Shown here one piece after another: positions 49,867 to 58,052 of a DNA stretch of 64,000 nucleotides. The position numbers and the translations under genes were made by a program. The notes under the pieces were generated by a model that was not told where the DNA came from, made no database searches, and worked only from the letters and a program-made list of their open reading frames with translations. The DNA is taken from NCBI GenBank assembly GCA_910589485.1, contig CAJUSW010000011.1, forward strand, positions 92,706 through 156,705, written 5' to 3'. The DNA comes from an uncultured Duncaniella sp. (GTDB lineage: Bacteria; Bacteroidota; Bacteroidia; Bacteroidales; Muribaculaceae). Every line of letters starts with the position of its first letter. Position 1 is the first letter of the stretch.

Positions 49867-51258
49867 CTACACGCGGGGATCGGTGATCCTGCCGGTCACG
49901 GCTGCGGCAGCGGCCACGAGCGGGCCGGCGAGGATGGTGCGGGCTCCGGGACCCTGACGTCCCTCAAAGTTTCGGTTGGAGGTCGACACGGCCAGTTTGC
50001 CGGCGGGTATCTTGTCCTCGTTCATGGCCAGACAAGCCGAGCATCCGGGCTGGCGCAGTTCAAATCCGGCCTCCTCGAGGATCTTGTCGAGACCCTCCTC
50101 GCGTATCTGCTTGTCCACGCCCCACGATCCGGGCACGATCCAGGCCGTCACGCCGGGAGCTTTCTTCTTGCCTTTGACATAGGAGGCGAAGGCGCGGAAG
50201 TCCTCGATGCGGCCGTTGGTGCATGAGCCGAGGAACACATAGTCCACCGGGGTACCGAGCAGGCACTGGCCCACCTCGAATCCCATGTATCCGAGTGCTT
50301 TCTCAAATGAGATCTTGCCCTGCTCATCCTCGGGATCGGGAGCCGGGATGCACTCGGTGATGCCGATGCCCATGCCGGGGTTGGTGCCGTAGGTGATGCG
50401 CGGCTCTATGTCGGCGGCGTCGAAACGCACCTCGCGGTCAAATTTCGCGCCCTCGTCGGTGTGGAGAGTGCGCCAGTAGGCCACAGCCTTGTCCCACTCC
50501 TCCCCCTTGGGGGCAAATTCGCGTCCTTTCACATAGGCAAAGGTGGTCTCGTCGGGGGCTATCATGCCACCGCGGGCTCCCATTTCGATGGAGAGGTTGC
50601 ACAGGGTCATGCGCTCCTCCATCGAGAGGGCGCGTATGGCCTCGCCGGCATACTCCACGAAGTATCCTGTGGCTCCGCCGGTGGTCATCTGTGCGATTAT
50701 GTAGAGGGCGATATCCTTGGCGGTGACTCCGGGGCGGAGCCGGCCGTCGACGGTGATGCGCATTTTCTTGGGCTTGGGCTGGATGATGCACTGCGAGGCG
50801 AGCACCATCTCCACCTCGCTTGTGCCTATGCCGAAGGCTACGGCGCCGAGCGCTCCGTGGGTCGAGGTGTGCGAGTCGCCACACACCAGGGTCTGCCCGG
50901 GGAGTGTGAGGCCGTTCTCGGGGCCTATCACATGGATGATACCGTTCTTGGGATGGCCGAGGCCGTAGAGTGTCACGCCAAACTCGGTGGCGTTCCTGGT
51001 GAGAGTGTCCACCTGATTGCGCGACACGGGGTCCTGTATCGGCTGGTCCTGGTGCAGAGTGGGGATGTTATGGTCGGGGGAGCACACTGTGCGCTCGGGT
51101 CGCATCACTTTGATGCCCCTGCGGCGCAATCCCTCGAAAGCCTGGGGGCTTGTCACCTCGTGGCAATAGTGGCGGTCGATATAGAGCTGGTCGGGACCGT
51201 CGGGTATGCGGTTCACCACATGCGCGTCCCATATCTTGTCAAAAAGTGTCTGTGGCAT
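49867..51258 (-). CDS. leuC: 3-isopropylmalate dehydratase large subunit
   Basis: 463 residues, full length. Aconitase family with [4Fe-4S] cluster: VCGDSHTSTHGALGAVAFGIGTSEVEMVLASQ (first cluster/active-site loop), DYVFLGSCTNGRIEDFRAFASYVKGKK and GFELRQPGCSACLAMNEDKI supplying the cluster Cys residues; NFEGRQGPGARTILAGPLVAAAAAVTG near the end. Follows leuA by 30 bp. Confidence 0.97.
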   Translation of the reverse strand: MPQTLFDKIWDAHVVNRIPDGPDQLYIDRHYCHEVTSPQAFEGLRRRGIKVMRPERTVCSPDHNIPTLHQDQPIQDPVSRNQVDTLTRNATEFGVTLYGLGHPKNGIIHVIGPENGLTLPGQTLVCGDSHTSTHGALGAVAFGIGTSEVEMVLASQCIIQPKPKKMRITVDGRLRPGVTAKDIALYIIAQMTTGGATGYFVEYAGEAIRALSMEERMTLCNLSIEMGARGGMIAPDETTFAYVKGREFAPKGEEWDKAVAYWRTLHTDEGAKFDREVRFDAADIEPRITYGTNPGMGIGITECIPAPDPEDEQGKISFEKALGYMGFEVGQCLLGTPVDYVFLGSCTNGRIEDFRAFASYVKGKKKAPGVTAWIVPGSWGVDKQIREEGLDKILEEAGFELRQPGCSACLAMNEDKIPAGKLAVSTSNRNFEGRQGPGARTILAGPLVAAAAAVTGRITDPRV

Positions 51259-51288
51259 GTCTATTGTCTGTCTGAATAAACTGTGTGA

Positions 51289-52785
51289 TTATCTCACGAA
51301 CTTGTTGATGGCGTCGATGTAAGCCTCGGCACTGGCGGCCACGATGTCGGTGTTGGCCGAGAAGCCGTAGTAGGACACTCCGTCGTGCTCGACGGTCATG
51401 TGCACCTTGCCCACATCGTTGCTGCCCTTGTTGATGGCCTGGATCAGGAACTCCTTCACGAGCATCTTGCGGCGTATGATGAGCTTGATGGCCGAGATGG
51501 CGGCATCCACCGGACCGTTGCCCGAGGCACATGCCTCGAATTTCTCTCCGGCGATGTCGAGACCCACGCTTGCCACCGAGTGCACGCCCACACCGGCAGT
51601 GACTTGCAGGAAGTCGAGCTTGATGCGCGACGAGGCCTTGCGGTGCTGTCCGGCTATCATGAGCACATCGTCATCGTTGATCTCCTTCTTGCGGTCGGCG
51701 AGCTGGAGGAATGCCTCGTAAGCCTTGTCGAGCTGTTCGGTGGTAAGCTCGCAACCGAGCACGTGCAGACGGTGCTTGAGGGCTGCGCGTCCGCTTCGGG
51801 CGGTGAGCACGATCGAGTTCTCGTCGATGCCCACATCCTTGGGGTCGATGATCTCGTAGCTCTCGCGGTTCTTGAGCACGCCGTCCTGGTGTATGCCCGA
51901 CGAGTGGGCGAATGCGTTGCGTCCCACAATGGCCTTGTTGGGCTGAACGGGCATGTTCATCAGGCTCGACACCATTCGGCTGATACCCGTGATGCGGGTG
52001 GCGTTGATATTGGTGTCGATACCCAACTCGCGGTGGGAGCGGAATGTCATCACCACCTCCTCGAGGGCTGTGTTGCCGGCGCGTTCGCCTATGCCGTTGA
52101 TGGTCACCTCGGCCTGGCGGGCACCGTTGATCACGCCCGACACGGTGTTGGCCGTGGCCATACCCAGGTCGTTGTGGCAATGGGTGGCGATGATCACCTT
52201 GTCGATACCGTCCACATGGTCCATCAGATACTTTATCTTAGCTCCGAACTCTGAGGGCAGACAATAGCCCGTGGTGTCGGGGATATTTATCACGGTGGCT
52301 CCGGCCTTGATCACGGCCTCGACCACGCGGGCCAGATACTCGTTGTCGGTACGGCCGGCATCCTCGGCGTAGAACTGTACATCCTCCACAAATTTCTTTG
52401 CGTAGGCGACGGCTCTCACGGCACGTTCGAGAATCTCCTCGCGGTTGGAGTTGAATTTGTATTTGATATGCGGATCGGAAGTGCCTATGCCTGTATGGAT
52501 ACGTGGGTGCTTGGCATATTTCAGCGCATCGGCGGCCACGCGTATATCGTTTTCCACAGCGCGGGTCAGCGCGCATATCGTCGGCCAGGTCACAGCCTTG
52601 GAGATCTCTACCACTGAATTGAAATCGCCGGGGGAGGATACTGGAAATCCTGCTTCGATAACGTCAACGCCGAGTGTTTCGAGGGCTTTTGCCACTTCGA
52701 TCTTCTCTACAGTGTTGAGCTGACAGCCCGGCACCTGCTCCCCGTCGCGGAGAGTGGTGTCAAAAATGTATAATCTATCGCTCAT
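51289..52785 (-). CDS. leuA: 2-isopropylmalate synthase
   Basis: 498 residues, full length. DTTLRDGEQVPGCQLNTVEKIEVAKALETLGVDVIEAGFPVSSPGDF at the start, HCHNDLGMATANTVSGVINGARQAEVTINGIGERAGNTALEEVVM (metal-binding HxH), GRNAFAHSSGIHQDGVLK in the linker and a regulatory domain (about 385-498, LDFLQVTAGVGVHSVASVGLDIAGEKFEACASGNGPVDAAISAIKLI) where leucine normally inhibits. It commits 2-ketoisovalerate to leucine. First gene of the operon; a -7-like TACCTTTG (minus strand) is at 52814-52821. No leader peptide rich in Leu was seen upstream. Confidence 0.97.
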   Translation of the reverse strand: MSDRLYIFDTTLRDGEQVPGCQLNTVEKIEVAKALETLGVDVIEAGFPVSSPGDFNSVVEISKAVTWPTICALTRAVENDIRVAADALKYAKHPRIHTGIGTSDPHIKYKFNSNREEILERAVRAVAYAKKFVEDVQFYAEDAGRTDNEYLARVVEAVIKAGATVINIPDTTGYCLPSEFGAKIKYLMDHVDGIDKVIIATHCHNDLGMATANTVSGVINGARQAEVTINGIGERAGNTALEEVVMTFRSHRELGIDTNINATRITGISRMVSSLMNMPVQPNKAIVGRNAFAHSSGIHQDGVLKNRESYEIIDPKDVGIDENSIVLTARSGRAALKHRLHVLGCELTTEQLDKAYEAFLQLADRKKEINDDDVLMIAGQHRKASSRIKLDFLQVTAGVGVHSVASVGLDIAGEKFEACASGNGPVDAAISAIKLIIRRKMLVKEFLIQAINKGSNDVGKVHMTVEHDGVSYYGFSANTDIVAASAEAYIDAINKFVR

Positions 52786-52813
52786 AGCTTGCTTTTTTAC
52801 CTGTTTAAGTGTG

Positions 52814-52821
52814 CAAAGGTA
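52814..52821 (-). promoter_or_regulatory. -7-like box upstream of leuA
   Basis: CAAAGGTA on the plus strand, i.e. TACCTTTG on the minus strand, 29 bp upstream of the leuA start. No matching -33 was found at the usual spacing, so this is a partial promoter call. Upstream DNA is strongly AT-rich. Confidence 0.4.
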
Positions 52822-53120
52822 TAAAATATTTATATTAAAGCATAATTTTATTAATGATTTTAATTATAATTATGCGCTTTTGGAGCGGATTGAAACGAAA
52901 ATATCCAAAAAAGTAAATGATGGCCCATATCCCCGGTTTAGTATAGAGGGATTTTAAGTATAGAGGAATTTTTTTAGTATAGAGGGGGAAGTATAGAGTA
53001 TTAGGGATTAGATTTTTAGACCAGTGTGGTTTGTATAGACCAGAGGGCCAGAGATCAAGTATAGAGGGAAAAGTATAGGGATTAGATTATTAGGACAAGT
53101 GAAGATAGGATATATTCCCC

Positions 53121-53172
53121 TAATAAATCCCCGCGTCCATCCACCCTAACCTCCTATAACACACCAATAAAT
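53121..53172. repeat. Direct repeat, copy A (copy B at about 53404-53456)
   Basis: A stretch beginning AAATCCCCGCGT, continuing CCACCCTAACCTCCTATA and ending CACACCAATA recurs with few changes at about 53404-53456 (AAATCCCCCGCGT ... CCCTAACCTTCTATA ... CACACCAATA). The two copies flank the hairpin-rich interior of the MITE-like element. Confidence 0.65.
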
Positions 53173-53198
53173 CCCCGCAGGCTACACAGCCCACTAAG

Positions 53199-53404
53199 CC
53201 TCGAAGAGGCGATGTACTTATAGCCCACCACGAACCGGGCCCACAAACTACCCGCAGGCCAACTACCCACCAAGCCTCGAAGAGGCGATGAAATCGTAGC
53301 CCCACCACGAGGGAACGTGCAAATCGCCCGTCAGGGCAAGATTTGCGCGATCCCGAGGTGTGGGGAAAATGAAACACACACCAAAACGGGCGTCGAAGAC
53401 GTCC
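53199..53404. repeat. Family of mini-hairpins with GAA loops
   Basis: CCTCGAAGAGGCGATG occurs exactly at 53199-53214 and 53275-53290 and forms a 4-bp stem around GAA. A sequence-different but shape-alike hairpin, GGGCGTCGAAGACGTCC, is at 53388-53404. A further hairpin GCAAATCGCCC / GGGC..GATTTGC lies at 53319-53346. Each unit is followed by a GCCC(A)CCACGA-type sequence in the first two cases. Confidence 0.6.
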
Positions 53405-53619
53405 TATAAATCCCCCGCGTTCCCCATCCCTAACCTTCTATATCACACCAATATATATCTTTACTCCCTGCTCTGATATTCTAATCCCTATACTCTATAC
53501 TTCCCCCCCCCTCTATACTTAAAAATAAAAAATCTCTGGCACTCTGGTCTTAAAATACCCAACTACACGACATTATCGCACCATTTCCCCGCTAAAACCA
53601 ACCTATCTTTGCCGGTGAT

Positions 53620-54384
53620 ATGAAACCAACGAGCCACAAGGTAACCCACCTGACAAAACGAATCCGTCGCCCAGACATCTGGTGTCACCAATTCTTACGA
53701 TTTCTCGGCCGGGAACTAACCCCCACCGAGAAATCCGTCATATCCCGGCTCGAACGCGCCCGCCGACTCTCCCGCCCGCGCCCAATCGTAATCGTAGACC
53801 CAAAAGGCTACGACTCAACCGAACTCCTCCGCTCATATCTCGACTACCGCCTCGCAACATCCCCCGAGGGCGCAACCGCACTCCTCTACCTCTCAAAAGA
53901 AGGAAAAGATAGAGAATTCGGCAAAATGTATCCTGAATATACAGGCTACACCCGCCGGCAGGTCAAAACGTTGCACAAACGCATCCGTTACGCCTCCTAC
54001 TCCCGCCCCGACAGTGTCCGCGGTACCTCCCCCGCCTTCATGCTCCTGCTCAACGCCCAGGAATACAAAGGCTACTCCCCCATGCAACCCGACCCCGGGA
54101 AATTCCTCAGCCTCTGCTCCGCACTCTTTCCATTATTGTGCGGCATAGGCTTCCTTGTCATACACATAAACGTCGACAGGGAACAGATTCCCGCCTTCTT
54201 CTACCTCGGCATGCAGGGCCACACCACACAGAGGCCCCCGAAACCCGAGCCCCCGGTCGAGACCGCCATACTCGTCCTCACCGACCCAACGTCCATCCTC
54301 CGCTGGAGCCTGCCCACCCGCGAGGGCCCGCAAGGCCATCCGGCAGACGATGCACCAATCCCCCGACCACCCATACCCACCTAA
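53620..54384 (+). CDS. Orphan protein resembling a decayed terminase-type ATPase
   Basis: 254 residues. No signal peptide; C-rich coding strand unlike its neighbours, suggesting acquisition. The order VIVDPKGYDSTELLRSYLDYRLATSPEGATALLYLS ... RQVKTLHKRIRYASYSRPDSVRGTSPAFMLLLNAQEYKGYSP parallels large terminases (Walker A, then RGxSPxxxLxDEAxEYK), but the GK-S/T of Walker A is GYDST and the acidic Walker B pair is Asn-Ala. The Pro-rich C-terminus (from about 205) looks non-globular. A -7-like TATCTTTG at 53604-53611 would give a nearly leaderless mRNA. Whether functional or relic is unclear; the family link is inference. Confidence 0.45.
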   Translation: MKPTSHKVTHLTKRIRRPDIWCHQFLRFLGRELTPTEKSVISRLERARRLSRPRPIVIVDPKGYDSTELLRSYLDYRLATSPEGATALLYLSKEGKDREFGKMYPEYTGYTRRQVKTLHKRIRYASYSRPDSVRGTSPAFMLLLNAQEYKGYSPMQPDPGKFLSLCSALFPLLCGIGFLVIHINVDREQIPAFFYLGMQGHTTQRPPKPEPPVETAILVLTDPTSILRWSLPTREGPQGHPADDAPIPRPPIPT

Positions 54385-54525
54385 GCGGAGCGCCGACCTC
54401 CGCCGTTCCCACAAGGAACCAGCAATAAGGTTACAGAAAAACAATACGACAGGTAAATAGGAAAAATGGAATAATAGTCCCCGGCATGTCAGCGAATTGT
54501 GTTCATGGTAAAAAAGAACATGCCC

Positions 54526-54580
54526 TTAAACTTATAAACCAATAAACTCCTAAACCCATAAACTTCTAAACCTATAAACT
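54526..54580. repeat. Tandem TAAAC(C/T)-type repeat tract
   Basis: Seven short units containing TAAAC (AAACTT, ATAAACC, ATAAACTCC, TAAACCC, ATAAACTT, TAAACC, ATAAACT) in a row, related to the tract at 49818-49865. The surrounding gap 54385-54702 holds nothing else except the tsf terminator. Confidence 0.65.
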
Positions 54581-54633
54581 CCCCCACAGTTCGGCAAGAG
54601 CCCCTTGACATACTGATACAATAATAAAAAAAA

Positions 54634-54665
54634 AGCGTGTCGGGTCTGTGAAGACCTGACACGCT
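54634..54665 (-). terminator. Terminator of the rpsB-tsf transcript
   Basis: AGCGTGTCGGGTCT (54634-54647) and AGACCTGACACGCT (54652-54665) form a 14-bp stem (one mismatch or wobble) with a 4-nt loop; reading leftward it is followed by at least eight T. It lies 38 bp after the tsf stop. Confidence 0.92.
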
Positions 54666-54702
54666 ATAGAGCTTATTATATTCGGCTTTGTGTGAAGCTG
54701 AA

Positions 54703-55695
54703 TTAGTCCTGGTTGAGGTTTACACGCTTGAAGTCAACTACAACAAGGCCCTTGGTGGTGTTGTCGAGGAACTGGCCCACGGTGAGCTTGCTGTCCTGAA
54801 CATACTCCTGCTCCATGAGGCAAGATTCCTTGAAGAACTTGTTGAGACGACCGTTGGCGATGTTCTGGATCATAGCCTCGGGGAGGTTGGCTGCCTTAGC
54901 CTCGGCGGTAGTCTTGATGATCTCGCGACCCTTGGCTGCATCCTCCTCTGTGATCCAACCCTTGGAGATGTTGGACTCGATGTGATCCTCGGAATCGAAG
55001 TGGTTGGGGTTGAGACCTGCCTTCTTGAGGGCTGCCTCAACGGCCTTGCGTACCTGCTCCTGCTTGGTCTTCTCAACGGCAACAGCGATCTCCTGATCGA
55101 TGGTGGCCTGGGGAACGTCGTTGCGGGAAACGGCAACGGGGTTCATGGAAGCGATCTGCATGCACACCTCGCGGCCTACCTGGGGATCAACACCCTCGAG
55201 GTTGAAGCCTACGATAGCGGCGAGCTTGTTGTTGAAGTGGTTGTAAGCGGCGGCGGTAGCGGCCTCGATGGTAACGTAAGCACCGATCTCGGTCTTCTCG
55301 CCGGTCTTACCGCTCTCCTCGGTGATGAGGTCGGCGATAGTCTGGCCGTTTACGGTGAATGCCTTGAGCTCCTCTACGCTCTTGAACTTGTTCTCCATGG
55401 CGATGTCCATGAGCTTGGTGGCGAGGGTAACGAAACCTTCGTTCTTAGCCACGAAGTCGGTCTCGCAGTTGAGAGCGAGGATGGCTGCGAACTTGCCGTC
55501 GGTGCGGGCGATAACGTGTCCTTCGGAAGCCTGGCGGTCTTCGCGCTTAGCGGCTACAGCCTGACCCTTCTTGCGGAGGATCTCTACTGCTGCCTCGATG
55601 TCGCCGTTAGTCTCGGCGAGAGCTTTTTTGCAGTCCATCAGACCTGCGCTTGTGAGATTGCGCAGCTTGGTGATTTCTGCCATTGTAACTGCCAT
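54703..55695 (-). CDS. tsf: Translation elongation factor Ts
   Basis: 330 residues. It recycles EF-Tu from GDP to GTP. N-terminal UBA-like domain (MAEITKLRNLTSAGLMDCKKALAETNGDIEAAVEILRKKGQAVAAKREDRQASEG) and two core domains with NCETDFVAKNEGFVTLATKLMDIA, the TDFVAKN motif contacting EF-Tu. The C-terminal part (ESCLMEQEYVQDSKLTVGQFLDNTTKGLVVVDFKRVNLNQD) is the usual Bacteroidota end. Follows rpsB by 92 bp. Confidence 0.97.
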   Translation of the reverse strand: MAVTMAEITKLRNLTSAGLMDCKKALAETNGDIEAAVEILRKKGQAVAAKREDRQASEGHVIARTDGKFAAILALNCETDFVAKNEGFVTLATKLMDIAMENKFKSVEELKAFTVNGQTIADLITEESGKTGEKTEIGAYVTIEAATAAAYNHFNNKLAAIVGFNLEGVDPQVGREVCMQIASMNPVAVSRNDVPQATIDQEIAVAVEKTKQEQVRKAVEAALKKAGLNPNHFDSEDHIESNISKGWITEEDAAKGREIIKTTAEAKAANLPEAMIQNIANGRLNKFFKESCLMEQEYVQDSKLTVGQFLDNTTKGLVVVDFKRVNLNQD

Positions 55696-55787
55696 AGTAG
55701 TATATAGGTTTTGGTAGTTATTTAATGATGGGATAAAAAAAGTGTCGAGGGCCCGGGGTGGGAGCCCTCGGCAAAAGAGGTGGAGTA

Positions 55788-56618
55788 TTACTCGGCTACT
55801 TCGGCGGGAGCCTCAGCTGCGGGAGCCTCGGCGGTCTCAGCCTCGTTGCGACGGGTCACGCGACGACGTGAACCCTCACGACGGGGAGCCTCGCCATTCT
55901 CGGCAGAAGCCTTTTCGTCGGCCTTCTCAACCTTGCGCTCAGCGAGACCCTCGTTGATGGCGTCGCATACGGTAGAGAGGATCAGGTCGATCGACTTGGA
56001 TGCGTCGTCGTTGGCGGGGATTACGTAGTCAACGTCGTTGGGGTTGGAGTTGGTGTCGACGATAGCGAATACGGGAATTCCGAGACGGTTGGCTTCGGCA
56101 ACGGCGATGTGCTCCTTGCAAACGTCAACCACGAAGAGAGCCGAGGGAAGACGGTTGAGGTCGGCGATAGAGCCGAGGTTCTTCTCGAGCTTGTTGCGCT
56201 GACGGGTGATCTGGAGTTTCTCACGCTTTGAGAGGTTGTCGAAAGTGCCGTCCTTGGCCATCTTGTCGATGGAAGCCATCTTCTTCACAGCCTTGCGGAT
56301 GGTGGGGAAGTTGGTGAGCATACCGCCGGGCCAGCGCTCGATCACGTAGGGCATGCCTACGCTCTGAGCCTTCTCGGCGAGGATTTCCTTGGCCTGCTTC
56401 TTGGTGGCAACGAAGAGGATCTTCTTGCCGCTCTTGGCGAAGTTGCGGAGCACGTTGGCTGCATCTTCGAGCTTGGCCTGGGTCTTATAGAGGTCAATGA
56501 TGTGGATACCGTTACGCTCCATGAAGATGTAAGGAGCCATTGCAGGATTCCATTTTCTTTTCATGTGGCCAAAATGGCAGCCTGCTTCGAGGAGTTGGTC
56601 GAAATTGGGTGTTGACAT
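55788..56618 (-). CDS. rpsB: 30S ribosomal protein S2
   Basis: 276 residues. NFDQLLEAGCHFGHMKRKWNPAMAPYIFMERNGIHIIDLYKTQAKLEDA at the start, LFVATKKQAKEI, ERWPGGMLTNFPTIRKAVKKM and ALFVVDVCKEHIAVAEANRLGIPVFAIVDTNSNPNDVDYVIPANDDASKSIDLI are all diagnostic. The C-terminal 45 residues are an Ala/Glu/Arg-rich tail (EKASAENGEAPRREGSRRRVTRRNEAETAEAPAAEAPAEVAE), longer than in E. coli. The 131-bp gap to rpsI may hold a leader with a weak paired structure at 56658-56693. Confidence 0.97.
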   Translation of the reverse strand: MSTPNFDQLLEAGCHFGHMKRKWNPAMAPYIFMERNGIHIIDLYKTQAKLEDAANVLRNFAKSGKKILFVATKKQAKEILAEKAQSVGMPYVIERWPGGMLTNFPTIRKAVKKMASIDKMAKDGTFDNLSKREKLQITRQRNKLEKNLGSIADLNRLPSALFVVDVCKEHIAVAEANRLGIPVFAIVDTNSNPNDVDYVIPANDDASKSIDLILSTVCDAINEGLAERKVEKADEKASAENGEAPRREGSRRRVTRRNEAETAEAPAAEAPAEVAE

Positions 56619-56749
56619 GTTGTGTCGATGGGTGTTGTTTACGTTCTTGAAAAATACAACCGGGGAGTAGGGAACGTGTCCATCTCCGGGGTTTAGATGC
56701 TAAACACTATATTGCTATGCGCAATTCCAGGTGGATAATCGAAAAAGGA

Positions 56750-57136
56750 TTAACGCTTGGAGAACTGGAAACGCTTGCGAGCCTTGGGACGACCGGGCTT
56801 CTTACGTTCAACGACGCGGGGGTCGCGGGTCATGAAGCCTTCGGCGCGGAGTGCTGACTTGTCCTCGGGGTTAACCTTGACGAGAGCACGGGCGATAGCC
56901 AGACGGAGAGCCTCGGCCTGTCCCTTGTAACCGCCACCGTCGAGGTTGACATGGATGTCATACTTCTCGGCTGAGTCGAGGGTGAGCAGGGGCTGCTTCA
57001 CGATGTACTGGAGGATTGAAGAGGGGAAGTACACTTCGAGGGGACGCTTGTTGATGGTGATTTGGCCGTTGCCTTCCTTCATGATTACGCGGGCCACGGC
57101 GGCCTTACGGCGACCTACTGCATTAACTGATTCCAT
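56750..57136 (-). CDS. rpsI: 30S ribosomal protein S9
   Basis: 128 residues. VNAVGRRKAAVARVIMKEGNGQITINKRPLEVYFP at the start, DIHVNLDGGGYKGQAEALRLAIARALVKVNPEDKSALRAEGFMTRDPRVVERKKPGRPKARKRFQFSKR at the end with the invariant KxR C-terminus reaching the P-site tRNA. 7 bp after rplM, the classic L13-S9 pair. Confidence 0.98.
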   Translation of the reverse strand: MESVNAVGRRKAAVARVIMKEGNGQITINKRPLEVYFPSSILQYIVKQPLLTLDSAEKYDIHVNLDGGGYKGQAEALRLAIARALVKVNPEDKSALRAEGFMTRDPRVVERKKPGRPKARKRFQFSKR

Positions 57137-57143
57137 TCTTCAA

Positions 57144-57623
57144 TTATTTGATTTTGTTAATATCGATGAGTTCGGGGTTCTGAGCCTCATGGGGGTGGTT
57201 GGCACCGTTGTACACGTGCATGTTCTCGATGAGACGACGGCCAAGACGGTTCTTGGGGAGCATACCCTTAACAACCTTGGTGAACAAGGGGTGGTAGCCG
57301 GGCTTAACATGCTTGTTGAGAGACTTCTTCATGAGGATCTCGGGAGTGGCAACACGCTGTCCGCCGGGATAGCCGGTGTAAGAGAGGTACTCGCGGTCGG
57401 TCCACTTCTTGCCGGTGAGGCGCACCTTGTCGGCGTTGATTACGATAACGTTGTCGCCACACTCCATGTTGGGAGAGTAGCTGGGCTTGTTTTTGCCACG
57501 GAGAATGAGTGCGATTGTGGCGCAGAGACGACCGAGAACCTGGTCGGTGGCATCGATTACAACCCACTTGTGCTCAACCTGCTGTGCGTTGGGCGTGAGG
57601 GTCTTGTAGCTTAAAGTATCCAC
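57144..57623 (-). CDS. rplM: 50S ribosomal protein L13
   Basis: 159 residues, GTG start at 57623. KWVVIDATDQVLGRLCATIALILRGKNKPSYSPNMECGDNVIVINADKVRLTGKKWTDREYLSYTGYPGG is diagnostic, with the RNA-binding KxxYHPLFTKVVKGMLPKNRLGRRLIENMHVYNGANHPHEAQ end. First gene of the rplM-rpsI-rpsB-tsf block. A -7-like TACCTTTG (minus) is at 57737-57744, giving a leader of about 105 nt. Confidence 0.97.
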   Translation of the reverse strand: MDTLSYKTLTPNAQQVEHKWVVIDATDQVLGRLCATIALILRGKNKPSYSPNMECGDNVIVINADKVRLTGKKWTDREYLSYTGYPGGQRVATPEILMKKSLNKHVKPGYHPLFTKVVKGMLPKNRLGRRLIENMHVYNGANHPHEAQNPELIDINKIK

Positions 57624-57744
57624 GTTTTAATGCTTAATTAATAGATAGTTACTGATGTGACTCGGATAGACCTCCGCTCGGCCAAAAGCTCGGGCTTCTC
57701 GTTGTCGTGGTTTATTAATTGGACATAATCGGACTGCAAAGGTA
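57624..57744 (-). promoter_or_regulatory. rplM promoter -7 box and possible L13 leader RNA
   Basis: TACCTTTG (minus strand, 57737-57744) is a good -7 box without a clear -33. The leader it would make contains GC-rich, partly self-complementary sequence at about 57668-57706 (GAGAAGCCCGAGC, GGCCGAGCGG, AGGTCTATCCGAGTC on the minus strand). Position and composition fit an autoregulatory L13 leader of the kind described for Bacteroidia, but I could not verify a covariation model. Confidence 0.35.
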
Positions 57745-57990
57745 GTGATTTTCCACGAATTATCATCGCGATGTTAAGTATTATTAACATCTTGATGGCC
57801 GCCCGGAGCGGGAGGAGGACTTGGAGGGGTGGATGAAGAGGGGTGTGTGAAAAAATCGACAGTATCAGATTGATTTATTTTTCGGGCACTTAGCACTTTT
57901 TTTATAAGCCTTTTTGAAAAGGGAGTGATAATTCTGAAGCAAATTTGCGGTATTGCCATCAAGTCATTAAATCAGGGGGTTACAATGTGT

Positions 57991-58021
57991 TTTGCGATAG
58001 AAAAATTTTTGCATACATTTG
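57991..58021 (+). promoter_or_regulatory. Promoter of the YitT-family gene
   Basis: TTTG (57991-57994) and TACATTTG (58014-58021) with a 19-bp spacer. Start of transcription near 58028 places the promoter inside the longer possible reading frame and supports ATG 58053. Confidence 0.72.
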
Positions 58022-58052
58022 TGGCGCAAATTTTTCTAAAATAAGTGCAGAT

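Larger units (their letters stand above)
52941..53549. mobile_element. Non-coding MITE-like element with long imperfect inverted ends
   Basis: GACCAGAGGGCCAGAGAT (53038-53055) matches in inverse orientation 53532-53549 (17 of 18). Just inside, AAGTATAGAGGGAAAAGTATAGGGATTAGA (left, about 53058-53086) matches the inverse of 53480-53520, including a perfect 14-bp stretch (53073-53086 / 53480-53493). Left of the core, 52941-53011 holds extra copies of the GTATAGAGG unit. No transposase or convincing ORF lies inside; the interior contains small hairpins and a direct repeat. The whole 52786-53619 gap has no gene. Mobility is inferred from structure only. Confidence 0.6.

Noticed and set aside
52941..53100. 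CRISPR array
   Set aside because: GTATAGAGG units are short, irregularly spaced and reappear inverted at 53480-53520; there are no uniform spacers and no cas genes.
53120..53377. Minus-strand 85-codon frame rich in Trp, Arg, Gly and Val
   Set aside because: It lies wholly in the repeat-rich interior of the MITE-like element, its peptide follows the duplicated hairpins, and it shows no protein-like pattern.
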